64,000 nt of DNA from contig CAJNDS010002525.1 in the NCBI GenBank assembly GCA_905221605.1, positions 269,001 to 333,000 on the forward strand, written 5' to 3'. The position numbers and the translations under genes were made by a program. The stretch is from Symbiodinium natans (taxonomy: Eukaryota; Sar; Dinophyceae; Suessiales; Symbiodiniaceae). Shown here one piece after another: positions 21,581-29,359 of this stretch (position 1 is its first letter; every line of letters begins with the position of its first letter). The notes under the pieces are model-generated. The model was not told the DNA's origin and did not search any database. It was given only the letters and a program-made list of their open reading frames with translations.

Positions 21581-22411
21581 ATGCCGAGAAAACAAATAGA
21601 TTATAGCAATACTCATTTTTACAAAATTGTTTGTAAGGATACAAACATAACCGAGTGTTATGTAGGTCATACGACAGATTTTGTTAAACGGAGATACGCG
21701 CACAAAAACATTTGCTACAAAGAAGAAGACAGACATTATAACATATACTTGTATGAGTTTATTCGTGAAAATGGAGGGTGGGATAATTGGGAGATGATTA
21801 ATATTGAAACAAGAAGTTGTAGAGACAGTTTAGAAGCAAAGACAATTGAGCGCGAACTCACCGAACAATTGAAAGCAAACTTAAACAGAGTTAAAGCAAT
21901 TGAAACAAAAGAAGAAAAATCAGTAAGAAAGAAAATCTGGAGAGACAATAACCCAGAATATAACAAACAATATTACCAAGACCATAAAGAAGAACATAAC
22001 GCTCGCTCTAAACAATACCGAGAAGACCACAAAGAAGAAATTCAAGAATGGAAAAAGAAGCATTATGAAGAAAACAAAGAAGACATTTTAACAAAACAAA
22101 AAGAAAAGTATGAAGAGAACAAAGAAATAATTTTAGAAAGAAACAAGAAATGGAGAGATGAACACCGAGAAGAACAAAAAGAATACCATAAGCAATACAG
22201 AGAAAACAACAAGGAAAAGGTAGCAGAAAGAAAAAAGAAATGTGTAGAGAAAAAGAAAGACGAGTATTTACAGAAGAAGCGTGACTATTACCAAAGTAAA
22301 AAAGAAAAGCAATTATGTGAATGTGGTTCAATGGTTAGTTCATGTGAGAAATCAAGACACCTTAAATCACAAAAACATCAAACATATCTAAAACAACAAC
22401 AAGAAATTTAA
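21581..22411 (+). CDS. GIY-YIG endonuclease with charged repeats and C-terminal zinc finger
   Basis: 276 residues, ATG at 21581. A GIY-YIG-type nuclease core occupies roughly residues 10-100: HFYKIVCKD then CYVGHT, Arg in FVKRRYAHK, and the acidic ERELTEQL helix. Residues about 115-245 are Lys/Glu-rich imperfect repeats of NKEYNKQYxxxHKEE type, probably a long helix. The tail CECGSMVSSCEKSRHLKSQKH is a putative zinc finger. Such enzymes act as homing or mobile-element nucleases in Polintons and large DNA viruses. It sits between capsid and fibre genes and lacks the TCTA promoter motif. Residue 72 is Met here and Ile in the second assembled copy (30671-31501). Confidence 0.8.
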   Translation: MPRKQIDYSNTHFYKIVCKDTNITECYVGHTTDFVKRRYAHKNICYKEEDRHYNIYLYEFIRENGGWDNWEMINIETRSCRDSLEAKTIERELTEQLKANLNRVKAIETKEEKSVRKKIWRDNNPEYNKQYYQDHKEEHNARSKQYREDHKEEIQEWKKKHYEENKEDILTKQKEKYEENKEIILERNKKWRDEHREEQKEYHKQYRENNKEKVAERKKKCVEKKKDEYLQKKRDYYQSKKEKQLCECGSMVSSCEKSRHLKSQKHQTYLKQQQEI

Positions 22412-22450
22412 TATAACATTCTAATAATAATTTATCTAATTATTATTATA

Positions 22451-24808
22451 ATGGTTCTTACTTTAAACAACACAAATACACTTACAGCAGATAATGTTAT
22501 TGTTGGTGGAACAGACATTTCTTTGTTATATGCCACAAAAACAGAATTAGGAGACATCAACACCGCGAATTCTTCAAACATACAAGCAAACACCGACTCT
22601 ATAGCAGTTTTAAACACAAAACAACTACAAAACTTTCATAATATCAGTTCTTTAACGCACTTATTAGATACGGAGTATCAAACAAACACCACCTTAACGA
22701 GCACATTTTACAATAAAACAGAAATAGACTCAACCTTTACGAATTATTACACACAAACTCAAATAGACACAAATTTATCAACAAATTACCAGACCAACAC
22801 CCAATTAGGAACAAATTATTATAATAAAACCGAAGTAGACGGATTAATAGCAGGAGGAGGAGGAGACACTTATACAACAACAGAAGTAGATAATTTACTT
22901 GCTTTAAGAGTTCCAGTAAGTGATTTTACCAATAGATTTAGTGCTAATCCTATTATTGATTGTTCTGCCCCTACTGTTATTCATAGTGGATTAACATTAA
23001 ATAATTCAACAATAAATATTTCCCCAGTAGCAGGATTATTATTTAGTAATCAAACCGGAGGAGGTGATAAAGTTTTAGCAGAGTTTAAGAACGCTACGAG
23101 TTATATAACTTTGCAAGGGGATAAGATATTTTGCAATAATACATCAGACGATGCAATTAAACAACTTGATTTAACTAATAATAATGCAGGGTATAAAATG
23201 AGTGGGAAAATAGAAACGCCAACAGGTGGTTTAGTAGTGGAAAATACAGCAGACGCTAATTTATCATTTACCGTTAGAAATACTGATAATTATATTACTT
23301 TTAATAATGATAATATCGATTGTTATAATTCAGTTGGCGATACTGGTAGAATATTAAACTTAAATAATAATGCTAATCAATATGTTAAATCACATTCCTT
23401 ATTAGTAGATACAGGAACGGAAACATTAACAAGCGGGTATAATTTGGATGTTGTTGATAGTGCGATTATTAGACAGAATTTAAAAGTTGATGGTAATTTA
23501 GATTTAACAAATGATTTAAATTTTGACGGTGAAAATTGTAATATATCTAATAACTCAGGACTTACATTTTATAAAGATACAACAGATGCGTCGAATGTTA
23601 TGACTGTAAAAAATGCACAAGGATATTTAAAATTTAATTCATTTAATATTAATGCTTATAACACAAGCAACGACAGTTCATCATTGCTTTTATTAAATAC
23701 TGCTAACGGTAATGGTGTTTATTGTTTAAGTTTAGGCATCGGAGCAATTCAAGGAGCAAATAAACTAAATGTAAGTGGCGGGAATGCTAATTTTGGTGGC
23801 ACTTCATCATTTCAAAACATAGCAACTTTTAATAGTGATATTTATATTAATAATTCAGGGAGAATATTTCAAAGAGCAGACGTTAATAATTCATTAAATG
23901 TAATATCAACAGAAGAAATTAATTTTTCATTACAATCAAATAGAACAACCGACCCAACAACAGGAACAATAGCACTACAATTAAACGACACTAACGGAAT
24001 TACTATTAATAGAGCAGTTACAAATAACTTAACTTTTAATAGTATTGGTAATATCGTTGGTGAGGCAGATGTTATTAGTTGGGGGCGCTTTATGTTTCAA
24101 AATAGTAGTGAGTTTAAAGAAGTATTGGACGGACAATATAAATTGTTTGTTCGAAATGGAGACACGTTAGGCGACATTAATTTAACTGTTGGATTAGAAA
24201 GTAGCACACCAGAAATTAAAATAACTGATGGAAAAGTAAAAATGAATAACTTAGAAATAACACAAGAGACAATAAGCACCGTAGACCAAATACAATTTTT
24301 AAATACTGACGCAGGAGGTGAATATGCATTTTATTTTGGTAGTGTTTCAGTATCGAATGATGTGTTTTCAATTTCACCAGGTGGCATTCTCGTTAATGGA
24401 GATATTGAATATACAGGGTCTTTAATTCCAAGTTCCGATAAACGTTTGAAAAAAGATATTAAGGAACTTAACCAAAAAAAAGCAGTGGAATTAGTTAAAT
24501 ACATTGTTCCAAAAACATATCATTTTATTGACGACAGACAAAAGGGTAAATCATGTTGTGGTTTTATTGCTAATGACTTTTTAAGTAAAAAAGTCCCAGA
24601 TGAATGGCAAAATATAGTTAAAGAAGGCAAAGACGGATATTTAAAGTTTGATTATACTTCTTGTGTTCCTATTTTATGGAGTGCATTACAAGCAACAATA
24701 AATGAAGTAGAAGAATTAAAAGATTTAGTAAAAACAATGAAAAAGGAAATGGCAACGATGAAAGGAGAAATAACAAAGTTGAAAAAGAAAATTAAGGATG
24801 ATGATTAA
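22451..24808 (+). CDS. Trimeric fibre-like protein with C-terminal S74 self-cleaving chaperone
   Basis: 785 residues, ATG at 22451. The N-terminal 160 residues hold repeated FYNKTEID, YYTQTQID and YYNKTEVD units typical of phage and viral fibre shafts. A long Asn/Ser/Thr-rich beta region follows. The C-terminus begins SSDKRLKKDIKELN at residue 661, matching the peptidase S74 intramolecular chaperone, which trimerises fibres and then cuts itself off using a Ser and Lys dyad; a terminal coiled coil (VKTMKKEMATMKGEITKLKK) closes the protein. A host-binding spike role is inferred. TATCTAA lies 11 nt before the ATG. It converges on the packaging ATPase gene. Confidence 0.82.
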   Translation: MVLTLNNTNTLTADNVIVGGTDISLLYATKTELGDINTANSSNIQANTDSIAVLNTKQLQNFHNISSLTHLLDTEYQTNTTLTSTFYNKTEIDSTFTNYYTQTQIDTNLSTNYQTNTQLGTNYYNKTEVDGLIAGGGGDTYTTTEVDNLLALRVPVSDFTNRFSANPIIDCSAPTVIHSGLTLNNSTINISPVAGLLFSNQTGGGDKVLAEFKNATSYITLQGDKIFCNNTSDDAIKQLDLTNNNAGYKMSGKIETPTGGLVVENTADANLSFTVRNTDNYITFNNDNIDCYNSVGDTGRILNLNNNANQYVKSHSLLVDTGTETLTSGYNLDVVDSAIIRQNLKVDGNLDLTNDLNFDGENCNISNNSGLTFYKDTTDASNVMTVKNAQGYLKFNSFNINAYNTSNDSSSLLLLNTANGNGVYCLSLGIGAIQGANKLNVSGGNANFGGTSSFQNIATFNSDIYINNSGRIFQRADVNNSLNVISTEEINFSLQSNRTTDPTTGTIALQLNDTNGITINRAVTNNLTFNSIGNIVGEADVISWGRFMFQNSSEFKEVLDGQYKLFVRNGDTLGDINLTVGLESSTPEIKITDGKVKMNNLEITQETISTVDQIQFLNTDAGGEYAFYFGSVSVSNDVFSISPGGILVNGDIEYTGSLIPSSDKRLKKDIKELNQKKAVELVKYIVPKTYHFIDDRQKGKSCCGFIANDFLSKKVPDEWQNIVKEGKDGYLKFDYTSCVPILWSALQATINEVEELKDLVKTMKKEMATMKGEITKLKKKIKDDD

Positions 24809-24838
24809 TAATATTATAGCAAAATAATATTATTAATC
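24803..24838. terminator. Convergent-gene hairpin between fibre and ATPase genes
   Basis: Perfect 14-bp arms GATTAATAATATTA and TAATATTATTAATC with an 8-nt loop TAGCAAAA. The hairpin contains the stop codons of both converging genes (TAA at 24806, TTA at 24833). A bidirectional 3' end signal is inferred. Second copy at 33893-33928. Confidence 0.65.
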
Positions 24839-25627
24839 TATAACTAATTTAGCATCAAACCTTTTATAAAACATATCATTTACGTCTGCTTTCATCAAGT
24901 TAATGAATAAAAAACTATACGGTTCTTCTGTAGCTAAATTATACACTTCCAATAATAATTTCTTTGCTTCTGCAAGATTTTTAGTATCTGCTACAGAAGA
25001 TTTTTTAATCAATACGGCGCTTAATTCCTCAACCATTGTTTCTATTTCTTTGTAATTCCTTAATCTAAAGAAGAACAACTGACGACTATTGACACGAATT
25101 ATTGGAGACAGTGCGTTAAATTTTTGTGTTGCAGTGATAATACATATCGCTTTATGTCGTCCCCTTACATATAATTGATTTAATAATGGACTGTTGCGTG
25201 AAAAACTCTTTGAATCAGCAAAATCATCAACAATAATTAATATTGAATGCAATTGCTTGTGTCCATTCTTCTTTTGATACTCAGTTATTTTATGTTGTCT
25301 GTTTATGACTTCTTCTAATTCCGAGGGGTTGTATTCATCAAACATACATTTTTCTTTCTCTAAATCCACCTTCAAATCGTTCTGAATATACCTTTTAACA
25401 GGAGTCCAGTTAGGGTCAATTGAAACAGAGGGCGACCATACATATATTCTTGCGAAAACATCGCGATAAATGTCTAATATCATTGACTGTAATAATATGC
25501 CTTTACCACTTCCAGAAGGGCCAGTTATTATTTGACTGAAAGGTAATCTCGGGGCTACTTCATATTTAGATTGTTTGAACTCGTATTCTTTGACATTAAC
25601 AGGTTTAACTATCGGAATGTTTGACAT
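24833..25627 (-). CDS. FtsK/HerA-type genome packaging ATPase
   Basis: 264 residues, ATG at 25627. Walker A is ITGPSGSGKG (residues 34-43) and Walker B is ILIIVDDFAD (residues 129-138); ICIITATQKF follows as a likely sensor region. This is the A32-like packaging ATPase universally found in PLVs, Polintons and virophages, which pumps genomic DNA into preformed capsids. It diverges from a 51-residue ORF 39 bp away, and TTTCTA lies 13 nt before the ATG, in line with late expression. An identical second copy is at 33923-34717. Confidence 0.9.
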   Translation of the reverse strand: MSNIPIVKPVNVKEYEFKQSKYEVAPRLPFSQIITGPSGSGKGILLQSMILDIYRDVFARIYVWSPSVSIDPNWTPVKRYIQNDLKVDLEKEKCMFDEYNPSELEEVINRQHKITEYQKKNGHKQLHSILIIVDDFADSKSFSRNSPLLNQLYVRGRHKAICIITATQKFNALSPIIRVNSRQLFFFRLRNYKEIETMVEELSAVLIKKSSVADTKNLAEAKKLLLEVYNLATEEPYSFLFINLMKADVNDMFYKRFDAKLVID

Positions 25628-25666
25628 TATTATTAATACATAGAAAATTATATCGTTATTTAATAT

Positions 25667-25822
25667 ATGTATAACTACAAAAACTATATAGATGTAATAG
25701 ATGAGATAGAGAAATTAGACGAAGTAATAAAAACACCAAGATACAGAATGTGTTGTCGTAGTTTGTTAGAGTTCTTGAAAGCCGTTTGTTATTATCTTAA
25801 AAATATGAAAAAATCTAAATAA
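25667..25822 (+). CDS. Small ORF, 51 residues, unknown
   Basis: ATG at 25667, TAA at 25820-25822. The product starts MYNYKNYIDVIDEIEKLDEV, then has KTPRYRMCCRSLLEFLKAVC followed by YYLKNMKK; a helical, possibly membrane-associated C-terminal half with three Cys. It is tucked between the divergent ATPase and the 114-residue gene, and its stop overlaps the ATCTAA motif of the latter. Function not recognised. Preserved in both assembled copies, which may not be independent. Confidence 0.5.
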   Translation: MYNYKNYIDVIDEIEKLDEVIKTPRYRMCCRSLLEFLKAVCYYLKNMKKSK

Positions 25823-25827
25823 TATTA

Positions 25828-26172
25828 ATGGAAGAGAACAGCGGAGGGTTTCACATTGATAAAAGTAGTGTTGATTGTAACTTTTGTAGATGTGGTAAAA
25901 AGGCATTGTATAAACAAACTAAAACAACAACAGATAAACAGGGTAACGTCGTAGTTAATCAGGTAGAGAATCGTTCTTCTTGGAAAGTTGGCAGGAATAC
26001 GACGCCCGACGGAAACGCTATATTCAAAACAAACATGAAAGATAATGAAGATGTTGATACAGTAGATACAGGGTTCAGGTCAAGAAAACCAACACCCGAA
26101 GAAAGAATAGAAATATTAGAAAAAGAAGTAGAGGAGCTAAAAAGGAACTTAGGATTAAACAGTATGGAATGA
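25828..26172 (+). CDS. Small Cys-containing protein with C-terminal coiled coil
   Basis: 114 residues, ATG at 25828. CNFCRCGKK near residue 17 could bind metal. The middle is polar. The end, TPEERIEILEKEVEELKRNL, is a clear short coiled coil. Family not recognised. ATCTAA lies 9 nt before the ATG, grouping it with the virion genes. Copy at 34918-35262. Confidence 0.65.
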   Translation: MEENSGGFHIDKSSVDCNFCRCGKKALYKQTKTTTDKQGNVVVNQVENRSSWKVGRNTTPDGNAIFKTNMKDNEDVDTVDTGFRSRKPTPEERIEILEKEVEELKRNLGLNSME

Positions 26173-26198
26173 CATTAAAGGTTTGTTTTTATTAGATT

Positions 26199-26339
26199 AT
26201 GACACAAGAAAACGCGTTTTCGGTATTATGTTTAAAGAAATGTTGTTCTTTAAACATGACAGTTGCCCCCAAGCACAGAGCCCCATTGTTTCACATTGAA
26301 CGGACACATGAAAGGGAAGTAGTGCGACACGTTCAATAG
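26199..26339 (+). CDS. Small ORF, 46 residues, uncertain
   Basis: ATG at 26199, TAG at 26337-26339, filling most of the gap between two better-supported genes. The product has KKCCS and a basic, His-rich end (HIERTHEREVVRHVQ). An 11-bp hairpin (26228-26257) lies inside, so the stretch may instead be a structured non-coding or regulatory sequence. Confidence 0.3.
   Translation: MTQENAFSVLCLKKCCSLNMTVAPKHRAPLFHIERTHEREVVRHVQ
26228..26257. other. 11-bp hairpin
   Basis: Perfect arms ATGTTTAAAGA and TCTTTAAACAT, loop of 8 nt. Not at a convergent junction, so less likely to be a terminator; it could be an operator or RNA structure. Second copy at 35318-35347. Confidence 0.45.
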
Positions 26340-26402
26340 CATCTCATAAGCAGTTGCTTAATTCGTTTGATTAAATCTTAAGGAACTCATACCCCATTGC
26401 GT

Positions 26403-26432
26403 TTAATAATAATAAATTGTTATTATTATTAA
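26403..26432. other. 13-bp hairpin directly before an ATG
   Basis: Perfect arms TTAATAATAATAA and TTATTATTATTAA with a 4-nt loop, ending one base before the ATG at 26434. It may control expression of the downstream gene or mark the end of the upstream unit. Second copy at 35493-35522. Confidence 0.45.
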
Positions 26433-26433
26433 T

Positions 26434-26667
26434 ATGAAGAATATAGTAGAATTTAAATTAACAAACGAACCAAACGAAGGTTATAATCAAGACATCGGTT
26501 TTTGTAAATTTTGCCATAGCTATGTTCCTAAATCGTATTTTATCGGTTGTTATGGCAAAATATGTAAAACGTGCGTTAGATGTCGGGAAAAACATTTAAC
26601 GGGTAATATATATGGGAAAACTTCTAAACATTTACCAGAACAAAATCTCGATAGCAAAAGTGGCTGA
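26434..26667 (+). CDS. Small zinc-ribbon-like protein
   Basis: 77 residues, ATG at 26434. Cys pairs in FCKFCHSYVPKSY and ICKTCVRCREKH resemble a treble-clef or zinc-ribbon site. The last 19 codons overlap, in another frame, the start of the 100-residue gene. Function not recognised. Copy at 35524-35757. Confidence 0.55.
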   Translation: MKNIVEFKLTNEPNEGYNQDIGFCKFCHSYVPKSYFIGCYGKICKTCVRCREKHLTGNIYGKTSKHLPEQNLDSKSG

Positions 26668-26914
26668 AAAATGCGATTATTATGTTACAGGTATTGATTT
26701 AGATTGTTGGACGAGTTTAGGATGGGAACAAAGATTATTAAAATATGAACCCGAAACATTTAAGTTTATTTGGGCACAGATTGACTTAAGAAAACCACAG
26801 ACAGAAGCACACATTAAAAGTATAATTGAACACTTGAAGCCGAAAGGGTGGTGTATTCAACACGTAAAAGAACCCTTGAGCGATGCCGATATTGAGGAGA
26901 TTATCAGGGTCTAA
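26612..26914 (+). CDS. Unknown protein overlapping the zinc-ribbon gene
   Basis: 100 residues from the ATG at 26612, which lies inside the upstream gene in the +1 frame (56-bp overlap). The conserved-looking body is TGIDLDCWTSLGWEQRLLKY then FKFIWAQIDLRKPQTEAHIK. If translation began later the overlap would vanish, but no later ATG is near; alternatively the two frames form one protein by +1 frameshifting. Family not recognised. Copy at 35702-36004. Confidence 0.55.
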   Translation: MGKLLNIYQNKISIAKVAEKCDYYVTGIDLDCWTSLGWEQRLLKYEPETFKFIWAQIDLRKPQTEAHIKSIIEHLKPKGWCIQHVKEPLSDADIEEIIRV

Positions 26915-26938
26915 AGGGTAGAATACGTAATAACGTAT

Positions 26939-27277
26939 ATGACCGAGGGTAAGGTGAGCACGGACATGATTTATAACACTGTTATAGAAAATCACAATAT
27001 GACTCAATTGAAGATTAACGAAATTTTAGGTATTGTTCAACAATTGGTTAAGGATAATGTTAAGAAACCAAGCAATTATGAAAAAAACACAACGACAACA
27101 CCAGTTGATAAAAGCGAGAAAAGCGATTGGAGCAAGAAAAGGAAAACTTACATGGAAAGACTGAATAAGGGCGAAATCAAAGTCCCAAAAGAAGACACAT
27201 TGAAATATTATGATATCGAATTCAACAAAGAACAAGAAAAGTATCAATTTAAAACACCCGCTAAAAGCGAGGAGTGA
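26939..27277 (+). CDS. Small charged protein, unknown
   Basis: 112 residues, ATG at 26939. An N-terminal helical segment (TQLKINEILGIVQQLVKDNV) is followed by a Lys-rich linker (KSEKSDWSKKRKTYMERLNK). No recognised domain. CTAAAGGGTAGAATACG upstream resembles the early-type motif. Residue 46 is Asn here, Thr in the copy at 36029-36367. Confidence 0.6.
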   Translation: MTEGKVSTDMIYNTVIENHNMTQLKINEILGIVQQLVKDNVKKPSNYEKNTTTTPVDKSEKSDWSKKRKTYMERLNKGEIKVPKEDTLKYYDIEFNKEQEKYQFKTPAKSEE

Positions 27278-27284
27278 GATGTGA

Positions 27285-27309
27285 TTTAATATTATTTGAT
27301 AATATTAAA
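27285..27309. terminator. Convergent-gene hairpin
   Basis: Arms TTTAATATT and AATATTAAA with a 7-nt loop, between the converging genes ending at 27277 and 27315. Probable bidirectional 3' end signal. Second copy at 36375-36399. Confidence 0.55.
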
Positions 27310-27314
27310 ACTCA

Positions 27315-27692
27315 TCAAGGATAAATATGATATGAAAAGTTATTTAATTTATAAATGGCGATTGTTTCTTCAAGTTCTCCGAGGGTTGTTTTAAATACAA
27401 ACCAATTATTTTTATCTTCGTTTTCGATGGGTATGTATGTCCTTAAATACCATTCGGTATAATGTGAACATCCAGTTATTATATCTTTTATTATCTTCCC
27501 GCGTATATCTTTACAAACTTCATCATTTACAACATATTTAAATATTACTTTACATGAGTGGTCTCTATACAGTTCGGGGTTATCAACTGTAAATATACAT
27601 TCACCCATCGAGAATTTAGGATGAACATGTATAGGTTTAGGATTTATTAAAGGTCGTGTTGTTGTTTGTTGGGTAGATGTTGAACTTCCCAT
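27315..27692 (-). CDS. Putative N-myristoylated protein, unknown
   Basis: 125 residues, ATG at 27692. It begins MGSSTSTQQTTTRPL: Gly2 with Ser6 matches the eukaryotic N-myristoylation pattern, suggesting membrane attachment in the host cell. The rest looks like a small beta-rich domain with four Cys. Family not recognised. The upstream motif TTTAAAGGTAAAG (27711-27723, minus strand) is weakly like the early-type motif. Copy at 36405-36782. Confidence 0.6.
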   Translation of the reverse strand: MGSSTSTQQTTTRPLINPKPIHVHPKFSMGECIFTVDNPELYRDHSCKVIFKYVVNDEVCKDIRGKIIKDIITGCSHYTEWYLRTYIPIENEDKNNWFVFKTTLGELEETIAIYKLNNFSYHIYP

Positions 27693-27761
27693 GATTAAGG
27701 TTGTAACACGCTTTACCTTTAAAACGTGTTAAACTTAATTATTAATGTAACCTATTAATAG

Positions 27762-28322
27762 TTAGGTTTGTTTGAGAATACTTTTGTTTGTTTTACATGC
27801 CAATATACTTTCAGCTTGTTTTTCCATTATATCAAATATTTCTTCATGAATATCATGTTTGAAGAACTTATAATCGTGAGGCTTACATCTTGTATTCTTC
27901 TTAAATAAATATATGTCTATGACAATTTCAAGTATTATATAAACTTCACTATACATCTTGTTGTTGTAAAAGAATAAATCACCGAAACAAGTAGCACGTT
28001 TGTTAAAATATTCAGCGCAAAAGTGCAAGTCATAAAAATTATCATATATGGTTTTAATGTGCTCCATTGTATTAGTATTGATATATTTACGAAAAAGATT
28101 TGGGTCTACTCTAAAATCAAAACAACAACGTTTTATTTCTTTCTGGGTTAAGTCTAAGGGATACATCCGAGCAAACAGATATAGGTCATCATAAACATCA
28201 TTGTCAATAATATCAGAACAAGTTAGGAATTCCTTAATATTGTCATTGACATTATCAGGAAAGCACAACTCAAGGTTTTTTAACTTTTGACAGTTAGGAC
28301 AATTGTAAATACAAGCCTTCAT
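27762..28322 (-). CDS. Cys-rich unknown protein, early-type promoter
   Basis: 186 residues from the ATG at 28322; the frame is open a little further upstream but only to a TTG codon. It starts MKACIYNCPNCQKLKNLELC, a Cys cluster likely to bind zinc, followed by an acidic helical body rich in Asp, Tyr and Phe. Family not recognised. It diverges from the integrase gene, and the shared spacer carries GACTTAAAGACTTGA (28343-28357, minus strand), the same 15-mer found before the DNA polymerase gene. Copy at 36852-37412. Confidence 0.6.
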   Translation of the reverse strand: MKACIYNCPNCQKLKNLELCFPDNVNDNIKEFLTCSDIIDNDVYDDLYLFARMYPLDLTQKEIKRCCFDFRVDPNLFRKYINTNTMEHIKTIYDNFYDLHFCAEYFNKRATCFGDLFFYNNKMYSEVYIILEIVIDIYLFKKNTRCKPHDYKFFKHDIHEEIFDIMEKQAESILACKTNKSILKQT

Positions 28323-28342
28323 CTCACTAACATAATAAGTCG

Positions 28343-28357
28343 TCAAGTCTTTAAGTC
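28343..28357 (-). promoter_or_regulatory. Early-type motif before the 186-residue gene and integrase
   Basis: GACTTAAAGACTTGA on the minus strand is identical to the 15-mer before the polymerase gene (43306-43320), and both continue with similar GACTTAT or GCCTTAT. It sits in the 81-bp spacer shared with the divergent integrase gene. A replication-class promoter is inferred. Second copy at 37433-37447. Confidence 0.5.
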
Positions 28358-28403
28358 GTTTTTAAGTCCTTTTTTATCATTGCTTCTTTTCTCTACTCTT
28401 TAT

Positions 28404-29336
28404 ATGAGTTTAAGCAAGGAAGAAATATTAAGCAATATATATTATGACTTAGAACGTGGTTATGGTAGCATTCAGAGTTTATACAAGGAAGCTAACAAAG
28501 ATGGCGCAGGTGTGAGTCTTCAATTTGTTAAAGATTGGGTTAAAAAGCAACCTAACAAGCAAAAGCAAGGATACAAAAATTTTAATAGCTATTCTGCACC
28601 TTTTAGCAGATTTGAATTTCAGATTGATATTATGGATATGCAAAGCTTAATGAGAGACACAGGAACAAAAGATAAATTGAGATATGCCCTTTTATGTATT
28701 GATATATTTAGCAAAAAAGTTCATGTCGTCCCATTAAAAAGTAAAGATGGTGTTGATGTATATGATGCGGTTTTAGAGTGTTTCAAAACGTTAGGGCATC
28801 CGATGAGTATTTATTCAGACGATGAAGGTAGCTTCAATTCTAAAAAACTTCAAGATTATTTTAAAGGCGAAGGTATTAACCATATAGTAACATTGACACA
28901 CGCTAACGTAGCCGAGAGAGCAATAAGAACCTTTAAGAAAATGATAGGAGACAGAGCCGAATTTACTAAACAAAGTTGGTCTGAAATGTTGAAACCAGTA
29001 TTAAAGAAATATAATAATATGATGGTTCATTCGAGCACAGGATTTACACCGAATAAAGCACACGAAGACGACAACGAAGTAAATGTAAAGGCTAATTTAG
29101 TGTTGAAAGAAAAATATTTAAGAAATTATCCTAAAATAGAAGAAGGGGATAAAGTCAAAATATACGACAAAGGAAAAGGAAATTATAGTTCGAGGAAGGA
29201 GACCCGTAGTCGGTGGCATCCACAAATTTATACAGTTGCCAAAGTAGATAGAGATACCACATTAAATAAGTTCTATATTTTAGAAGGTAAAACTAAACAG
29301 TATAATAGGCATGAACTATTATTAGTGAATGAATAA
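28404..29336 (+). CDS. Retroviral-type (rve) integrase of Polinton type
   Basis: 310 residues from ATG 28404; the frame opens earlier but only at a TTG inside the divergent gene. The core has Asp75 (FQIDIMDMQ), Asp140 (IYSDDEGSF) and Glu171 (NVAERAIRTFKK), with 30 residues between the last two rather than the usual 35, because the loop before AERAIRTF is short. The C-terminal SH3-like part (GDKVKIYDKGKG then RWHPQIYTVAKV and RHELLLVNE) is typical of Polinton integrases. It would insert the linear genome and produce 6-bp target duplications. Copy at 37494-38426. Confidence 0.9.
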   Translation: MSLSKEEILSNIYYDLERGYGSIQSLYKEANKDGAGVSLQFVKDWVKKQPNKQKQGYKNFNSYSAPFSRFEFQIDIMDMQSLMRDTGTKDKLRYALLCIDIFSKKVHVVPLKSKDGVDVYDAVLECFKTLGHPMSIYSDDEGSFNSKKLQDYFKGEGINHIVTLTHANVAERAIRTFKKMIGDRAEFTKQSWSEMLKPVLKKYNNMMVHSSTGFTPNKAHEDDNEVNVKANLVLKEKYLRNYPKIEEGDKVKIYDKGKGNYSSRKETRSRWHPQIYTVAKVDRDTTLNKFYILEGKTKQYNRHELLLVNE

Positions 29337-29359
29337 AACATCTTAAAGACAAGAAAAGA

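Noticed and set aside
22008..22331. Minus-strand frames rich in Phe, Leu and Ser opposite the GIY-YIG gene
   Set aside because: Complement of Lys/Glu codons gives such hydrophobic shadows; no independent support. The same applies at 31098-31421 and 17719-18196.
28287..28403. Longer integrase N-terminus
   Set aside because: The extra frame begins at TTG, overlaps the divergent gene and adds a hydrophobic stretch; the ATG at 28404 starts the recognisable protein.
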